Source: Clostridium tyrobutyricum DSM 2637 = ATCC 25755 = JCM 11008 (lineage in GTDB: Bacteria > Bacillota > Clostridia > Clostridiales > Clostridiaceae). Taken from it: a DNA stretch of 64,000 nucleotides. The stretch is from contig NZ_APMH01000003.1 in assembly GCF_000359585.1 (NCBI RefSeq), positions 1-64,000 of the forward strand, read 5' to 3'. The notes under the pieces were generated by a model. The model was not told the origin of the DNA and ran no database searches. It worked only from the letters and a program-made list of their open reading frames with translations. The translations under genes and the position numbers were made by a program. This document shows, one piece after another, positions 27,341 to 36,439 of this stretch; positions within the stretch are counted from its first letter, which is position 1, and every line of letters begins with the position of its first letter.

Positions 27341-28102
27341 GTGTTCGATACTCATGTACATACTAAATTTTCTACTGATTCCGATATGAAGATAGAAGAT
27401 GCTTTAAAGACTGCTAAAAATGACAATTTATCTTTAGTAATTACAGAGCATATGGATATTAACTATCCTGAAAAAGGAGAATTCTTATTTGATGTAAAAG
27501 ATTATTTTGATGCTTATTCTAGATTTAAAAGTGATGATTTACTATTAGGTGTAGAAATTGGAATGAAAGAAGACTGTGTAGAACAATCAAGAAAAGTAGT
27601 ATATAATAGCCCTTTTGATTATGTCATAGGTTCTGTACATCTTGTAGATGATATGGATTTATACTATGGTAATTTTTATAAAGACAAGACCAAACAGGAT
27701 GCCTACAAAAAATATCTGCAGGTAATATTGAAAAATATAAAGGAATTTGATTTTATAGACAGCCTTGGCCATATAGATTATATATGCAGATATGCAAAAT
27801 ATAAAAATTCAGAGCTTAAATATAGTGATTTTTCTGATATACTTGATGAAATATTTAAAAATATATTATATACTGGAAAATGTATTGAATTAAATACCAG
27901 AAGATTGAATTCAAAACCTGCAGTTTCAAATTTGTTTAGCATTTATAAAAGATATAGTGAACTTGGGGGCAAGTATATAACTTTAGGTTCAGATGCCCAT
28001 GATCATGATTCCATAGGAAATAATTTTGATACAGCTTTAAATATAGCAGAAAAATGCAATTTAAAAATAGTGCATTTTCTGGATAGAAAAATGGAATATT
28101 GA
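27341..28102 (+). CDS. hisJ: PHP-family histidinol-phosphatase
   Basis: 253 residues, PHP metallophosphatase. Metal ligands are visible in FDTHVHTKFSTDSDM (HxH near the start), TEHMD (about 41), the Glu of GVEIGM, VIGSVHL, SLGHIDYI and GSDAHDHD (about 220). This class includes HisK/HisJ, which dephosphorylates histidinol phosphate. The his operon upstream lacks that activity, so this gene is the natural candidate (inference); other PHP phosphoesterases are possible. The GTG at 27341 is chosen, about 10 nt after AGGGA; an upstream reading from 27263 lacks family sequence. Confidence 0.85.
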   Translation: MFDTHVHTKFSTDSDMKIEDALKTAKNDNLSLVITEHMDINYPEKGEFLFDVKDYFDAYSRFKSDDLLLGVEIGMKEDCVEQSRKVVYNSPFDYVIGSVHLVDDMDLYYGNFYKDKTKQDAYKKYLQVILKNIKEFDFIDSLGHIDYICRYAKYKNSELKYSDFSDILDEIFKNILYTGKCIELNTRRLNSKPAVSNLFSIYKRYSELGGKYITLGSDAHDHDSIGNNFDTALNIAEKCNLKIVHFLDRKMEY

Positions 28103-28115
28103 TTAAATACTTAAT

Positions 28116-28143
28116 TAGGAGTGCTGACAGTGCTCCTATTTTT
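28116..28143 (+). terminator. Terminator of hisJ
   Basis: TAGGAG (28116-28121) pairs with CTCCTA (28133-28138) around an 11-nt loop, then TTTTT. Short stem, moderate support. Confidence 0.6.
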
Positions 28144-28187
28144 AACTGATATTTATAAAACCTATATAGAAAAAAGAAGGTGTTGTT

Positions 28188-29477
28188 GTGAAGCCATTAG
28201 CAGAAAGGTTAAGACCAAAAAACATAGATGATGTAATAGGGCAGAAACATATACTGGGAAAAGGTAAACCTCTATACAATATGATTAAAAACAACAAAAT
28301 TATGAATATGGTTTTTTATGGGCCTCCAGGTATAGGTAAGACTACTACGGCAAATATAATTGCAAATTCTATAGATAAGAAGTTGTATAAGTTAAATGCT
28401 ACTAATGCATCTGTATCTGATATTCAGAAAATAGTTAAAAGTTTAGATACATTTATAGGATATAAGGGAGTAGTACTATATCTAGATGAAATACAAAACT
28501 TTAATAAAAAACAGCAGCAGTCACTTTTGGAATATATTGAAGATGGAAGGATAACATTAATTGCGAGTACTGCTGAAAATCCATACCATTGTATTTATAG
28601 TGCTATACTTAGCAGGTCTATAGTATTTGAATTCAAGCCTCCTGAAGAGGGGGAGATAGTCAGTGCACTGGAAAGAGCAGTGAAAGTTATAAAATTAGAG
28701 GATAATATAGATATAGTTTTGGAGGATGATGTACTTAAATGTATAGCTGGAATGTGCAGTGGTGATGTTAGAAAGGCAATTAACTTTTTTGAATTGGCTG
28801 TATATTTTAAAAATGACAATTTACAAAATAAGATTCATCTAACTGTACAGGATATTGAAGAATTGATTCAGGAAAAAGGATTCAATTTTGATAAAAATGG
28901 AGATTATTATTATGACAGTATAAGTGCATTTCAAAAGAGCATAAGGGGAAGTGATGCTGATGCAGCTATATATTATACTGCTGTCTTGATAAAAGGAGGA
29001 CATTTAAGGGAAATTTGCAGAAGACTTCTTGTAATAGCCTCAGAAGATATAGGACTTGCATATCCACAGGCTGCCAGTATAGTTTATTCACTAGTCCAAA
29101 GTGCACTTTATATTGGACTTCCAGAAGCTAGAATTCCAATTTCTCAAGCCGTTATTCTTTTAGCTACAAGTCCTAAATCAAATTCTGTTGTAAAAGCCAT
29201 AGATGAAGCTATTTCTGATATAGAAAATGGAAAATTGGGAGAAGTACCTTCTCATTTAAGAGATGCTCACTATACTGGTTCAAAAAAGTTGGGCAGAGGT
29301 GTAAATTATAAATATCCTCATATGTATGAAAATAATTATGTATACCAACAATATATTCCGGATAAGTTAAAAAATAAAATTTATTATGTACCTGGAAAAA
29401 ATAAAATGGAAATAGCTGCAGATAATTATATGAAACGAATAAAAGGAAATCATAAAAACAATGTCCAAAATTCTTGA
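28188..29477 (+). CDS. rarA: Replication-associated recombination protein, AAA+ ATPase
   Basis: 429 residues, RarA/MgsA (WRNIP1) family. PLAERLRPKNIDDVIGQKHILGKGKPL is the family N-terminus (in part); Walker A is GPPGIGKTT (about 45-53), Walker B LYLDEIQNF (about 98), followed by sensor 1 and an arginine finger. The C-terminal tetramerisation part ends with PSHLRDAHYTGSKKLGRGVNYKYPH. It acts at stalled replication forks. GTG 28188 follows AAGAAGGTG. A separate promoter likely serves the next gene. Confidence 0.94.
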   Translation: MKPLAERLRPKNIDDVIGQKHILGKGKPLYNMIKNNKIMNMVFYGPPGIGKTTTANIIANSIDKKLYKLNATNASVSDIQKIVKSLDTFIGYKGVVLYLDEIQNFNKKQQQSLLEYIEDGRITLIASTAENPYHCIYSAILSRSIVFEFKPPEEGEIVSALERAVKVIKLEDNIDIVLEDDVLKCIAGMCSGDVRKAINFFELAVYFKNDNLQNKIHLTVQDIEELIQEKGFNFDKNGDYYYDSISAFQKSIRGSDADAAIYYTAVLIKGGHLREICRRLLVIASEDIGLAYPQAASIVYSLVQSALYIGLPEARIPISQAVILLATSPKSNSVVKAIDEAISDIENGKLGEVPSHLRDAHYTGSKKLGRGVNYKYPHMYENNYVYQQYIPDKLKNKIYYVPGKNKMEIAADNYMKRIKGNHKNNVQNS

Positions 29478-29494
29478 ATATGTTTTCATTATTG

Positions 29495-29523
29495 TTGACA
29501 ATTTTACTCGGGTTTGATACCAT
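29495..29523 (+). promoter_or_regulatory. Putative promoter of the Rrf2-type regulator
   Basis: Perfect -35 TTGACA (29495-29500), 17-nt spacer, weak -10 TACCAT (29518-29523). A strong -35 with a poor -10 fits a controlled promoter. The spacer contains ACTCGGGTTTGA, which could be part of an autoregulatory site (inference). Confidence 0.5.
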
Positions 29524-29569
29524 AATAATTAGATAATAATAGAAGTTGAGTGTTAAAGGAAGTGGTTAA

Positions 29570-30013
29570 TTGAAACTATCCACAAAGGGAAGATATGGAG
29601 TAAAGGCTATGGTGGATCTTGCTATTCATTACAGCGATGAACCATTATCTATAAAAAGTATTTCAGAAAGACAGGATATATCGGAATATTATTTGGAACA
29701 ATTGTTTTCTCCCCTTAGAAAAGCAAAGCTGATTAAAAGTGTAAGAGGAGCACAGGGAGGTTATATCTTAAATAGACATCCAAAGGACATAAAAGTAGGA
29801 GATATAATGAAAGTCCTTGAAGGGCCTATAGAAATATCTGAGTGTATAGATGATACTGATGGAAACTCCTGCAATAATATCGAATGTTGTGCCACTAGAC
29901 TTCTATGGTCTAAAATTAAGGATAGCATAGACAAAGTTATGGAATCCACTACATTGCAGGATATTGTAGATGACTATAACAGTATTAACAAGAAGAACAA
30001 AATAGTTAAATAA
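29570..30013 (+). CDS. Rrf2/IscR-family transcriptional regulator
   Basis: 147 residues. KLSTKGRYGVKAMVDLA opens the Rrf2 winged helix; LEQLFSPLRKAKLIKSVRGAQGGY covers the recognition wing. Three cysteines in CIDDTDGNSCNNIECC fit the Fe-S ligating cluster of IscR. It probably senses Fe-S status and controls cluster-assembly genes. In several clostridia I recall such a gene followed by iscS, iscU and mnmA; here it is followed directly by the PRC-barrel gene that normally lies beyond them. TTG 29570 after GGAAGTGG. Confidence 0.9.
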   Translation: MKLSTKGRYGVKAMVDLAIHYSDEPLSIKSISERQDISEYYLEQLFSPLRKAKLIKSVRGAQGGYILNRHPKDIKVGDIMKVLEGPIEISECIDDTDGNSCNNIECCATRLLWSKIKDSIDKVMESTTLQDIVDDYNSINKKNKIVK

Positions 30014-30030
30014 ATATAATCACATATAAA

Positions 30031-30067
30031 TATAACTTCAGTAAATTTACTGAAGTTATATTTTTTT
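30031..30067 (+). terminator. Terminator of the rrf2-type gene
   Basis: Perfect 30-nt palindrome, half-site TATAACTTCAGTAAA, running into seven T (30061-30067). Confidence 0.92.
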
Positions 30068-30123
30068 GCTCTCTGGGCACACTAAGATAGTAATCAATTG
30101 TAAATTGATAAAGGGGTGCCAAT

Positions 30124-30570
30124 TTGTATAGGATAAGAAATTTCATTTTTACAGAGGTTATGAATTTAAATGGCAAGAATCTTGGGTTTGTAGGAGACTT
30201 GATTGTAGATTTTAATTTTAAGCTGGTAAAAGGATTTAATGTAATTTCAAATAGTATTTTGAAAAAGGATATAAATGTGTATGTAGAGGATATAGTGAGT
30301 TTTGATCCAGTAATTATAGCTATAAAATCAAAACAGGAGGATGTATTAAAGTTTAATGATATAAGGAATATAGATATTGTGGACAACACAGGAAATATTA
30401 TAGGAAGACTTGAGGACATAGTATTTTATAAGGGAACATTTCGCATAAGAGCATTTATTATATCAAGAGGATTTTTTTATGATATTGCTCATGGTAAAAA
30501 AATATTACCGGCAAAAGATTTGATATTAGGTGAAAAAAATATTTTATATAGAAGAATTCATAAAATATGA
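30124..30570 (+). CDS. PRC-barrel domain protein
   Basis: 148 residues with two PRC-barrel-like beta repeats: about 10-70 (NLNGKNLGFVGDLIVDF) and 78-145 (DNTGNIIGRLEDIVF). Related to YlmC/YrrD-type proteins; function unclear, perhaps RNA- or ribosome-associated or sporulation-linked. TTG 30124 follows AAGGGGTG. GGCAC (about 30076) can pair with GTGCC (about 30116) next to the ribosome binding site, enclosing a CAATT/AATTG repeat, so translation may be structure-dependent (weak inference). 12 nt separate it from the permease gene, so they are co-transcribed. Confidence 0.75.
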   Translation: MYRIRNFIFTEVMNLNGKNLGFVGDLIVDFNFKLVKGFNVISNSILKKDINVYVEDIVSFDPVIIAIKSKQEDVLKFNDIRNIDIVDNTGNIIGRLEDIVFYKGTFRIRAFIISRGFFYDIAHGKKILPAKDLILGEKNILYRRIHKI

Positions 30571-30582
30571 AGGGAAATAAAT

Positions 30583-31626
30583 ATGAAAATTAATGGAAAA
30601 GATATATCAAAAAAACATATAATAAAATACAGTTTGATATTTTTTATATTAATTACAGTTGCTATATTTTTTATACACAATCAAATATTAAAGGAAATCG
30701 GCTATTTGATAATAATATCATTCTTAGTATCATATACGTTGAAACCATTTCAAACAAAATTAATGGATATGGGTATAAATAAATCAATATCAGCTTTAAT
30801 ACTCATAGGTGGAATTATATTTGTGGTTGCAGGAAGTTTATTTGTAATAATACCATATTTTATGAAGGATAATTTAAATATACGAAATGCATTGAATAGC
30901 ATACAAAATCTAATAGATGTTGTATATATAAAGTTAAAACCTGCTAAAAACAATGATACTACCTTTTATATTATTAGTAGTAATTTATACAATAAATTAA
31001 ATACTGTTATACAGGGATTATCTGTTAAAATTTGTGATGCTGCTGTAAATTTAAGTGGAAGCCTTCTATATATGATAATAGTTCCCATAATTGTTTATTA
31101 TTTTTTGGCGGATGGAAAACTTATAAAGCATGGTTTGTTAAATCTATTCCCTGTAAAAAGTAGAAGCTCAATAGTAAAAATAGGATGTCATGTAGATAAA
31201 ATACTTGGAAGATACATATTGAGTCAGTTGATTTTAAGTTTATTTGTTGGAATAGTTACATTTATTATATTAACACTGCTGAAAGTGGATTTTCCATTTA
31301 TATTGTCTTTAATAAATGCATTTTTTAATATAATTCCTTATTTTGGTCCTATATTCGGAGCGGTTCCTGCAATTTTTATGGCATTTACAAATTCACCGAA
31401 AACTGCAGTTGAAGTTATAATATGTCTTTATGTACTCCAACAGTTGGAAGGAAATATATTATGTCCAAAGATAACTGGAGATAGTATAAGCATGCATCCA
31501 CTTACAGTAATTATATTGCTTCTCTTGGGTGGGAAGATTGCTGGATTTATTGGAATGGTAGCTGCAGTTCCATTGGGGGCTGCAATAAAGGTAATATATA
31601 AGGATTTGAACTATTATATATTCTAA
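30583..31626 (+). CDS. AI-2E family transporter (DUF20 permease)
   Basis: 347 residues, about eight membrane segments. The family hallmark is the C-terminal block with NIIPYFGPIFGAVPA (about 245) and LEGNILCPKITGDSISMHPLTVI (about 288, in part). The family is named for E. coli TqsA, but many members are Na+/H+ antiporters or of unknown substrate; no quorum-sensing role is claimed. It sits just before the alaS T-box leader, an order common in clostridia. Confidence 0.88.
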   Translation: MKINGKDISKKHIIKYSLIFFILITVAIFFIHNQILKEIGYLIIISFLVSYTLKPFQTKLMDMGINKSISALILIGGIIFVVAGSLFVIIPYFMKDNLNIRNALNSIQNLIDVVYIKLKPAKNNDTTFYIISSNLYNKLNTVIQGLSVKICDAAVNLSGSLLYMIIVPIIVYYFLADGKLIKHGLLNLFPVKSRSSIVKIGCHVDKILGRYILSQLILSLFVGIVTFIILTLLKVDFPFILSLINAFFNIIPYFGPIFGAVPAIFMAFTNSPKTAVEVIICLYVLQQLEGNILCPKITGDSISMHPLTVIILLLLGGKIAGFIGMVAAVPLGAAIKVIYKDLNYYIF

Positions 31627-31632
31627 AGTTTA

Positions 31633-31661
31633 TTGACATTAAACTTTATTTTATTTATAAT
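31633..31661 (+). promoter_or_regulatory. Consensus SigA promoter of alaS
   Basis: TTGACA (31633-31638), exactly 17 nt, TATAAT (31656-31661): a full consensus match starting the T-box leader, expected start near 31668. Confidence 0.88.
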
Positions 31662-31667
31662 TTTATA

Positions 31668-31878
31668 GTAAATGAATATTTGAACGATGATTGGAACTAG
31701 TAGGCATATTTGTATATGTAGAGAGGAAGTGGAAGGTGAAAACTTCTTAATGAATTTGCTGAAGCTATCTATGAGTTTTTGTATGAGAGTGACATAGGCA
31801 GTTTTTAAGTTTTATGTTTATGTAATTAGGGTGGTACCACGGAATGGCTTTCGTCCCTTTAGGGATGTAGGCTTTTTT
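31668..31878 (+). ncRNA. T-box leader (tRNA-Ala responsive) of alaS
   Basis: The conserved T-box sequence AGGGTGGTACCACGG is at 31828-31842; its TGGT pairs with the ACCA end of tRNA, with T matching discriminator A73. A terminator hairpin GTCCC-TTTA-GGGAT followed by TTTTTT ends at 31878. Upstream stem I sequence includes candidate alanine specifiers GCT at 31758-31760 or 31764-31766. Uncharged tRNA-Ala should stabilise the antiterminator and allow alaS transcription. Confidence 0.93.
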
Positions 31879-31922
31879 ATTTTGCAGTGGATACTTAATA
31901 TAAAAGAAGGAGAGATACATAT

Positions 31923-34562
31923 ATGGAAAATTTAGGATTAAATAAAATTAGAGAAATGTATTTAAGATTTTTTGAAAGTAAAGGGCATTTAAGATTGCCA
32001 AGTTTTTCTTTAGTTCCTAAGCAGGATAAAAGCTTGCTTTTAATAAATGCAGGAATGGCACCTCTTAAACCATATTTTACAGGGCTTCAAGTACCTCCAC
32101 GAAAGAGGGTTACAACCTGTCAGAAATGTATAAGAACTGGCGATATAGAAAATGTAGGAAAGACCTCAAGACATGGTACATTTTTTGAAATGCTTGGAAA
32201 TTTTTCATTTGGAGATTATTTTAAAGATGAAGTTATACCATGGGCATGGGAATTTATAACGGAAGTTATGAAATTACCTAAAAATAAACTATATGTTACT
32301 ATATACTTGGATGATGATGAAGCGTATGATATATGGACTAAAAAGACAGATATTGATCCATCTAGAATTTTTAGACTTGGCAAGGAAGATAATTTTTGGG
32401 AACATGGAGCAGGTCCATGTGGACCATGTTCAGAAATCCATTTTGATAAAGTTGGAATGAAAATAAATAGTGCTGAAGAATTTGTTAAGGCTGGAGACGA
32501 AGACAAGGTTGTTGAATTGTGGAATTTGGTATTTACACAATTTGATAAAGATGAAGATGGAAATTATAATAAACTTCCAAATCCAAATATAGATACAGGT
32601 ATGGGATTGGAAAGAATGGCAACGGTAATGCAAGGAAAAGATAGTATTTTTGAAGTGGATACTATACAAAACATATTAAAAGAAATATGTAAGATTTCAA
32701 AGAAACAATATGGAGTCGATAGAAATTTTGATGTATCGTTAAGGGTTGTAACAGATCATATAAGAAGCATTACTTTTATGATAAGCGATGAAATATTGCC
32801 ATCAAATGAAGGAAGAGGATATGTTCTCAGAAGGCTTCTAAGAAGAGCTGCAGTTCATGGAAAATCTCTTGGTATAGAAGGAGCTTTTTTATATGAACTG
32901 ACTGATGTGGTTATAAATAATTCATTTGAAAATTATCCTGAATTAAAACAAAAAAGTAGTTATATAAAAAAGATAATAAAACTTGAGGAAGAAAGATTTG
33001 ATGAAACTATAGACAGTGGTATGTCCATACTTGATTCTTACATGAAGGATATTGAAGATAAAAAAGAAAAAAATCTTTCTGGAAAAAAAGCATTTAAATT
33101 ATATGATACATATGGATTCCCTATAGAACTTACAGAGGAAATATTGGAAAAAAACAACATAGGTATAGAATTGGAAGACTTTGAAGAAGAAATGCAGAAA
33201 CAAAGGCAAAGGGCTAGATCAGCTAGAGAAGAAACCAATTATATGGGATCTGAAGATACTATATTGAATAAAATTCCTCTTGATATTGATACAAAATTTG
33301 ATGGGTACACAAAGTTAGAGTTGGATTCAAAAGTTAAAATTATTGTAAAAAATGAAGGAATGGTATCAGAGTTATCTAAGGGAGATAGTGGTGTAATAGT
33401 TACGGAGGTTACTCCTTTCTATGCTGAAATGGGAGGTCAGGTAGGAGATACTGGAGTAATATATAATGATAAATTTAAAGCTGAAGTATTAAATTGTAAA
33501 AATAATGTAGCTGGAAAAATACTTCACTTTGTTAAGATAATACATGGAAAAGTAAATGTTGATGACACTGTAAGCTTAAGTGTAGATGAAATTAGAAGAA
33601 ATAATATAAGAAAAAATCATACTGCTACTCATATTTTGGATGAAGCTTTGAGGAAAGTTTTAGGGCCGCACGTTCATCAATCAGGATCATATGTTGATGA
33701 TAAAAGGCTAAGATTTGATTTTAATCATTTTGAACCTGTAAGTTATGAACAATTATTTAAAATAGAGAAATTAGTAAATAAAATCGCTATGGAAGCATAT
33801 AGTGTAAAAACTGATATTATGTCTCTGGATGAAGCAAAGAAAAGTGGAGCTATAGCACTATTTGATGAAAAATATAAAGAAAAAGTAAGAGTGGTTTCTG
33901 TAGGACATTTTAGCCGTGAACTCTGTGGTGGTACTCATGTAAGTAATTCTGGAAAAATAGGATTATTTAAAATAATATCTGAATCTGGAGTTGCATCTGG
34001 AATAAGAAGAATAGAGGCAGTTACAGGAAAATATGCACTTGAATATATAGAAGCTAAAAGTGATATACTAAAAAATATAGCAGATAAATTTAAATGTTCA
34101 GAAAAAGAAATACTTCATAAACTGGATATTCTAATGGAAGAACAAAAGCATAGACAAATAGAAATAGAACAATTAAAATCAAAGCTTGCAGGCAATTCTG
34201 AAGCTGACATATTAAATAGTGAAAAGAATATGGGGGATATTAAAGTATTTACTGGAATACTAAATGAGGTAGATGGGAATGCACTTAGAGATCTAGCTGA
34301 CAGAATAAGAGACAAATATGAAAAATCAGTTATAGTATTGGGAAGCAATGTGGATGGAAAAGTTAAATTACTTGCCATGGCATCTAAGGCTGCAGTAAAA
34401 GATGGAATTCACTGTGGAAAAATAATAAAAGAAATAGCAGTTATCTGCGGCGGAGGCGGCGGAGGAAGACCTGATATGGCTCAAGCTGGTGGAAAGCTTC
34501 CTGAAAAGTTAGAAGAGGCTATAGATAAATCTTTATCTATTATACAAAACACAGTTAAATAG
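31923..34562 (+). CDS. alaS: Alanyl-tRNA synthetase
   Basis: 879 residues, full length. The class II core begins [17 protein letters not shown]; motif 2 region has [30 protein letters not shown] (in part); motif 3 is in DTGMGLERM. The editing domain has [17 protein letters not shown] and the zinc motif CGGTHVS (about 660), and the C-Ala domain ends with [16 protein letters not shown]. It charges tRNA-Ala and clears mis-acylated Ser/Gly. Controlled by the T-box upstream. GAAGGAGAG precedes ATG 31923. Confidence 0.98.
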   Translation: MENLGLNKIREMYLRFFESKGHLRLPSFSLVPKQDKSLLLINAGMAPLKPYFTGLQVPPRKRVTTCQKCIRTGDIENVGKTSRHGTFFEMLGNFSFGDYFKDEVIPWAWEFITEVMKLPKNKLYVTIYLDDDEAYDIWTKKTDIDPSRIFRLGKEDNFWEHGAGPCGPCSEIHFDKVGMKINSAEEFVKAGDEDKVVELWNLVFTQFDKDEDGNYNKLPNPNIDTGMGLERMATVMQGKDSIFEVDTIQNILKEICKISKKQYGVDRNFDVSLRVVTDHIRSITFMISDEILPSNEGRGYVLRRLLRRAAVHGKSLGIEGAFLYELTDVVINNSFENYPELKQKSSYIKKIIKLEEERFDETIDSGMSILDSYMKDIEDKKEKNLSGKKAFKLYDTYGFPIELTEEILEKNNIGIELEDFEEEMQKQRQRARSAREETNYMGSEDTILNKIPLDIDTKFDGYTKLELDSKVKIIVKNEGMVSELSKGDSGVIVTEVTPFYAEMGGQVGDTGVIYNDKFKAEVLNCKNNVAGKILHFVKIIHGKVNVDDTVSLSVDEIRRNNIRKNHTATHILDEALRKVLGPHVHQSGSYVDDKRLRFDFNHFEPVSYEQLFKIEKLVNKIAMEAYSVKTDIMSLDEAKKSGAIALFDEKYKEKVRVVSVGHFSRELCGGTHVSNSGKIGLFKIISESGVASGIRRIEAVTGKYALEYIEAKSDILKNIADKFKCSEKEILHKLDILMEEQKHRQIEIEQLKSKLAGNSEADILNSEKNMGDIKVFTGILNEVDGNALRDLADRIRDKYEKSVIVLGSNVDGKVKLLAMASKAAVKDGIHCGKIIKEIAVICGGGGGGRPDMAQAGGKLPEKLEEAIDKSLSIIQNTVK

Positions 34563-34624
34563 TATACATTTTATGAAATATGTTTTATAATATAATTAAT
34601 AGAATTATTAGCGGGGTGATATAA

Positions 34625-34876
34625 ATGAGTGACGATAATACTATTCAGTTCGATATTTCAGAAAGCAAGAAGGCATTGACAAAAGAGATATTAACTGAGG
34701 TTTATGATTCGCTAATTGAAAAGGGATATAATCCGGTAAATCAGCTTGTTGGATATTTGATTTCTGGAGATCCCACATATATAACTAATTATAATGGTGC
34801 AAGGTCATTGGTTAGGAAGCTTGAAAGAGATGAGATATTGGAAGAAGTATTGAAGACATATCTGAATATAAAATAG
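34625..34876 (+). CDS. ireB: IreB family regulatory phosphoprotein
   Basis: 83 residues, DUF965/IreB family; [31 protein letters not shown] is its hallmark (in part). In Enterococcus IreB is phosphorylated on N-terminal threonines by the PASTA kinase IreK and restrains cell-wall stress resistance; threonine in DDNTIQFD is the corresponding site here. The order alaS-ireB-ruvX-DUF1292 is conserved in Firmicutes. GCGGGGTGA precedes ATG 34625. Confidence 0.92.
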   Translation: MSDDNTIQFDISESKKALTKEILTEVYDSLIEKGYNPVNQLVGYLISGDPTYITNYNGARSLVRKLERDEILEEVLKTYLNIK

Positions 34877-34926
34877 AATGCCTTTATATTTCTCTGCAAG
34901 TATGAGCCGACAAACATATTATGGTA

Positions 34927-34998
34927 AAAGCTAAAAATAAATCTGTAAATTTGAAATCAGTACCTCCCCATCTACAAAAGATGGGGTGAGTTAGCTTT
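34927..34998 (+). repeat. Structured intergenic element before ruvX
   Basis: An outer inverted repeat AAAGCTAA (34927-34934) / TTAGCTTT (34991-34998) encloses a GC-rich hairpin CCCCATCT (34966-34973) / AGATGGGG (34979-34986) with an ACAAA loop. There is no T-run, so it is not a simple terminator. The composition differs from its surroundings and recalls subterminal hairpins of IS200/IS605-type elements (inference). Confidence 0.6.
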
Positions 34999-35023
34999 AA
35001 ATAATTAAATACGGGAGATTAGA

Positions 35024-35431
35024 ATGAGAATACTGGGATTGGATATAGGAGACAGAACTATTGGAGTAGCTGTATGTGATCCACTTGGGATTACAGCTCA
35101 GGGAATAACTACTATAAGAAGAAAAAATGAGGATGTTGATATAGAGCAACTAAAAGATATATGTAATAAGTATGATGTAGAATCCATTGTATCTGGTCTA
35201 CCCAAAAATATGAATGGAACACTTGGACCGCAGAGTAAAAAGGTAATTGAATTTTGTAAGATCATAGAAGAAAGAATTAAACTTCCAATAAAGATGTGGG
35301 ACGAGAGATTGACAACGGTAGCAGCAAATAGAGCTATGCTTGAAGCGGATTTGTCAAGAAAAAAACGAAAGAAAATAGTTGATAAAATGGCTGCTACATA
35401 CATATTACAAGGATATCTAGATAGTATTTAA
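35024..35431 (+). CDS. ruvX: Holliday junction resolvase-like / pre-16S rRNA nuclease RuvX
   Basis: 135 residues, YqgF RNase H-like fold: [24 protein letters not shown] (N-terminal Asp, in part), [15 protein letters not shown] (about 64) and [14 protein letters not shown] (about 98). The E. coli homologue processes the 5' end of 16S rRNA. Between ireB and the DUF1292 gene as in Bacillus (yrrK). Start ATG 35024 after CGGGAG. Confidence 0.93.
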   Translation: MRILGLDIGDRTIGVAVCDPLGITAQGITTIRRKNEDVDIEQLKDICNKYDVESIVSGLPKNMNGTLGPQSKKVIEFCKIIEERIKLPIKMWDERLTTVAANRAMLEADLSRKKRKKIVDKMAATYILQGYLDSI

Positions 35432-35484
35432 ATTACTATTTTTAATATATTCTATGAAAGTTTATAATCGGAGTGAATTCTATT

Positions 35485-35751
35485 ATGGAAATTGATTTGA
35501 AAAACATAGTACTTGAAGATGAATCAGGAAATAAATGCAAGTTTGAGTTGGTTACCAAATTTGATATAGAAGATAGAGAATATGTGATTGTAGTTCCAAA
35601 AGATGCTAAAAACTCTGGTGAAGCCATAGCACTTAGAATAGACAAAGATATTGATGGAAATGCTATATTATTGACCGTAGAAGATGAGAAAGAATTTTCT
35701 TCTGTAGCTAGTGAATATGAAATGCTTTTTAAAGATGATATGCAAAATTAA
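35485..35751 (+). CDS. DUF1292 domain protein (YrzB-like)
   Basis: 88 residues with IVLEDESGNKCKFELVTKFDIEDREYVIVVP, the DUF1292 pattern (in part), and an acidic C-terminus. Function unknown; it is conserved behind ruvX (yrzB in Bacillus). ATG 35485 is preferred, about 11 nt after CGGAG; the GTG at 35473 overlaps that site. A 56-nt palindrome follows. Confidence 0.87.
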   Translation: MEIDLKNIVLEDESGNKCKFELVTKFDIEDREYVIVVPKDAKNSGEAIALRIDKDIDGNAILLTVEDEKEFSSVASEYEMLFKDDMQN

Positions 35752-35767
35752 TTATTAAATACTATTT

Positions 35768-35823
35768 AATTAATATCAAAATTAAAAGCTATGATATCAT
35801 AGCTTTTAATTTTGATATTAATT
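35768..35823. terminator. 56-nt perfect palindrome, probable bidirectional terminator
   Basis: 28-bp perfect inverted repeat with no spacer, centred between 35795 and 35796; left arm begins AATTAATATCAAAATTAAAA. It follows the DUF1292 gene and precedes the fur promoter region. Downstream is TTGATTTT rather than a clean T-run, so termination is likely but the length is unusual. Confidence 0.75.
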
Positions 35824-35953
35824 GATTTTCAATTGACTATTACTTTTTATAGTATTACACTAAAATATAAATAGAATAAATATAGTTCTCGGCAATGTTG
35901 AAATATAACATTATCAGCTGTTTAAAAAATTTTAATTGAAATGAGGTATTATA

Positions 35954-36418
35954 ATGTCAAAGCTTTCGTCTGGAGAAATAGAAAAATTAAAGAATAGTTT
36001 AAAAGAAAAGGGATATAAGCTTACACCGCAAAGACGAGCTATTGTTGATATGATAATAAGAAATGAAGGTAAACATCTTACAACAGAAGAAATATATGAT
36101 TTGGTAAAAAAAGATTGCCCAGAAATAGGGTTGGCAACAGTATATAGAACAGTACAGTTATTAGAAGATATCGGAGTAATATGTAAACTTGATTTAGATG
36201 ATGGATGCAGTAGATATGAAATAGTCCATGAAAAGGAAATTCATCATCATCATCACCTTATATGTACTAAATGCTCAAAGATAATAGAGGTTCCAGATCA
36301 TCTTTTAGAGGATTTGGAGTCACAAATAGAAAAAAACTATAATTTTAAAATTTTAAATCATAGTCTAAAGTTTTACGGAATATGTAGTGAATGTTTAAAA
36401 AAATCTAAGAAAGTATAG
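35954..36418 (+). CDS. fur: Fur-family metal-dependent repressor
   Basis: 154 residues. The winged helix contains LTPQRRAIVDMI and GLATVYRTVQLLEDIGV (about 58); the metal core has EKEIHHHHHLICTKCSKIIEVPD and the second zinc pair CSEC (about 145). Two CxxC pairs give structural zinc. Fur, PerR and Zur cannot be told apart with certainty; the poly-His HHHHHLICTKC favours Fur. A weak repeat AATGTT...AACATT lies at 35894-35912 upstream. It is followed at 21 nt by rnj. Confidence 0.9.
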   Translation: MSKLSSGEIEKLKNSLKEKGYKLTPQRRAIVDMIIRNEGKHLTTEEIYDLVKKDCPEIGLATVYRTVQLLEDIGVICKLDLDDGCSRYEIVHEKEIHHHHHLICTKCSKIIEVPDHLLEDLESQIEKNYNFKILNHSLKFYGICSECLKKSKKV

Positions 36419-36439
36419 TATAAAGAAAGGAGGATTTTT

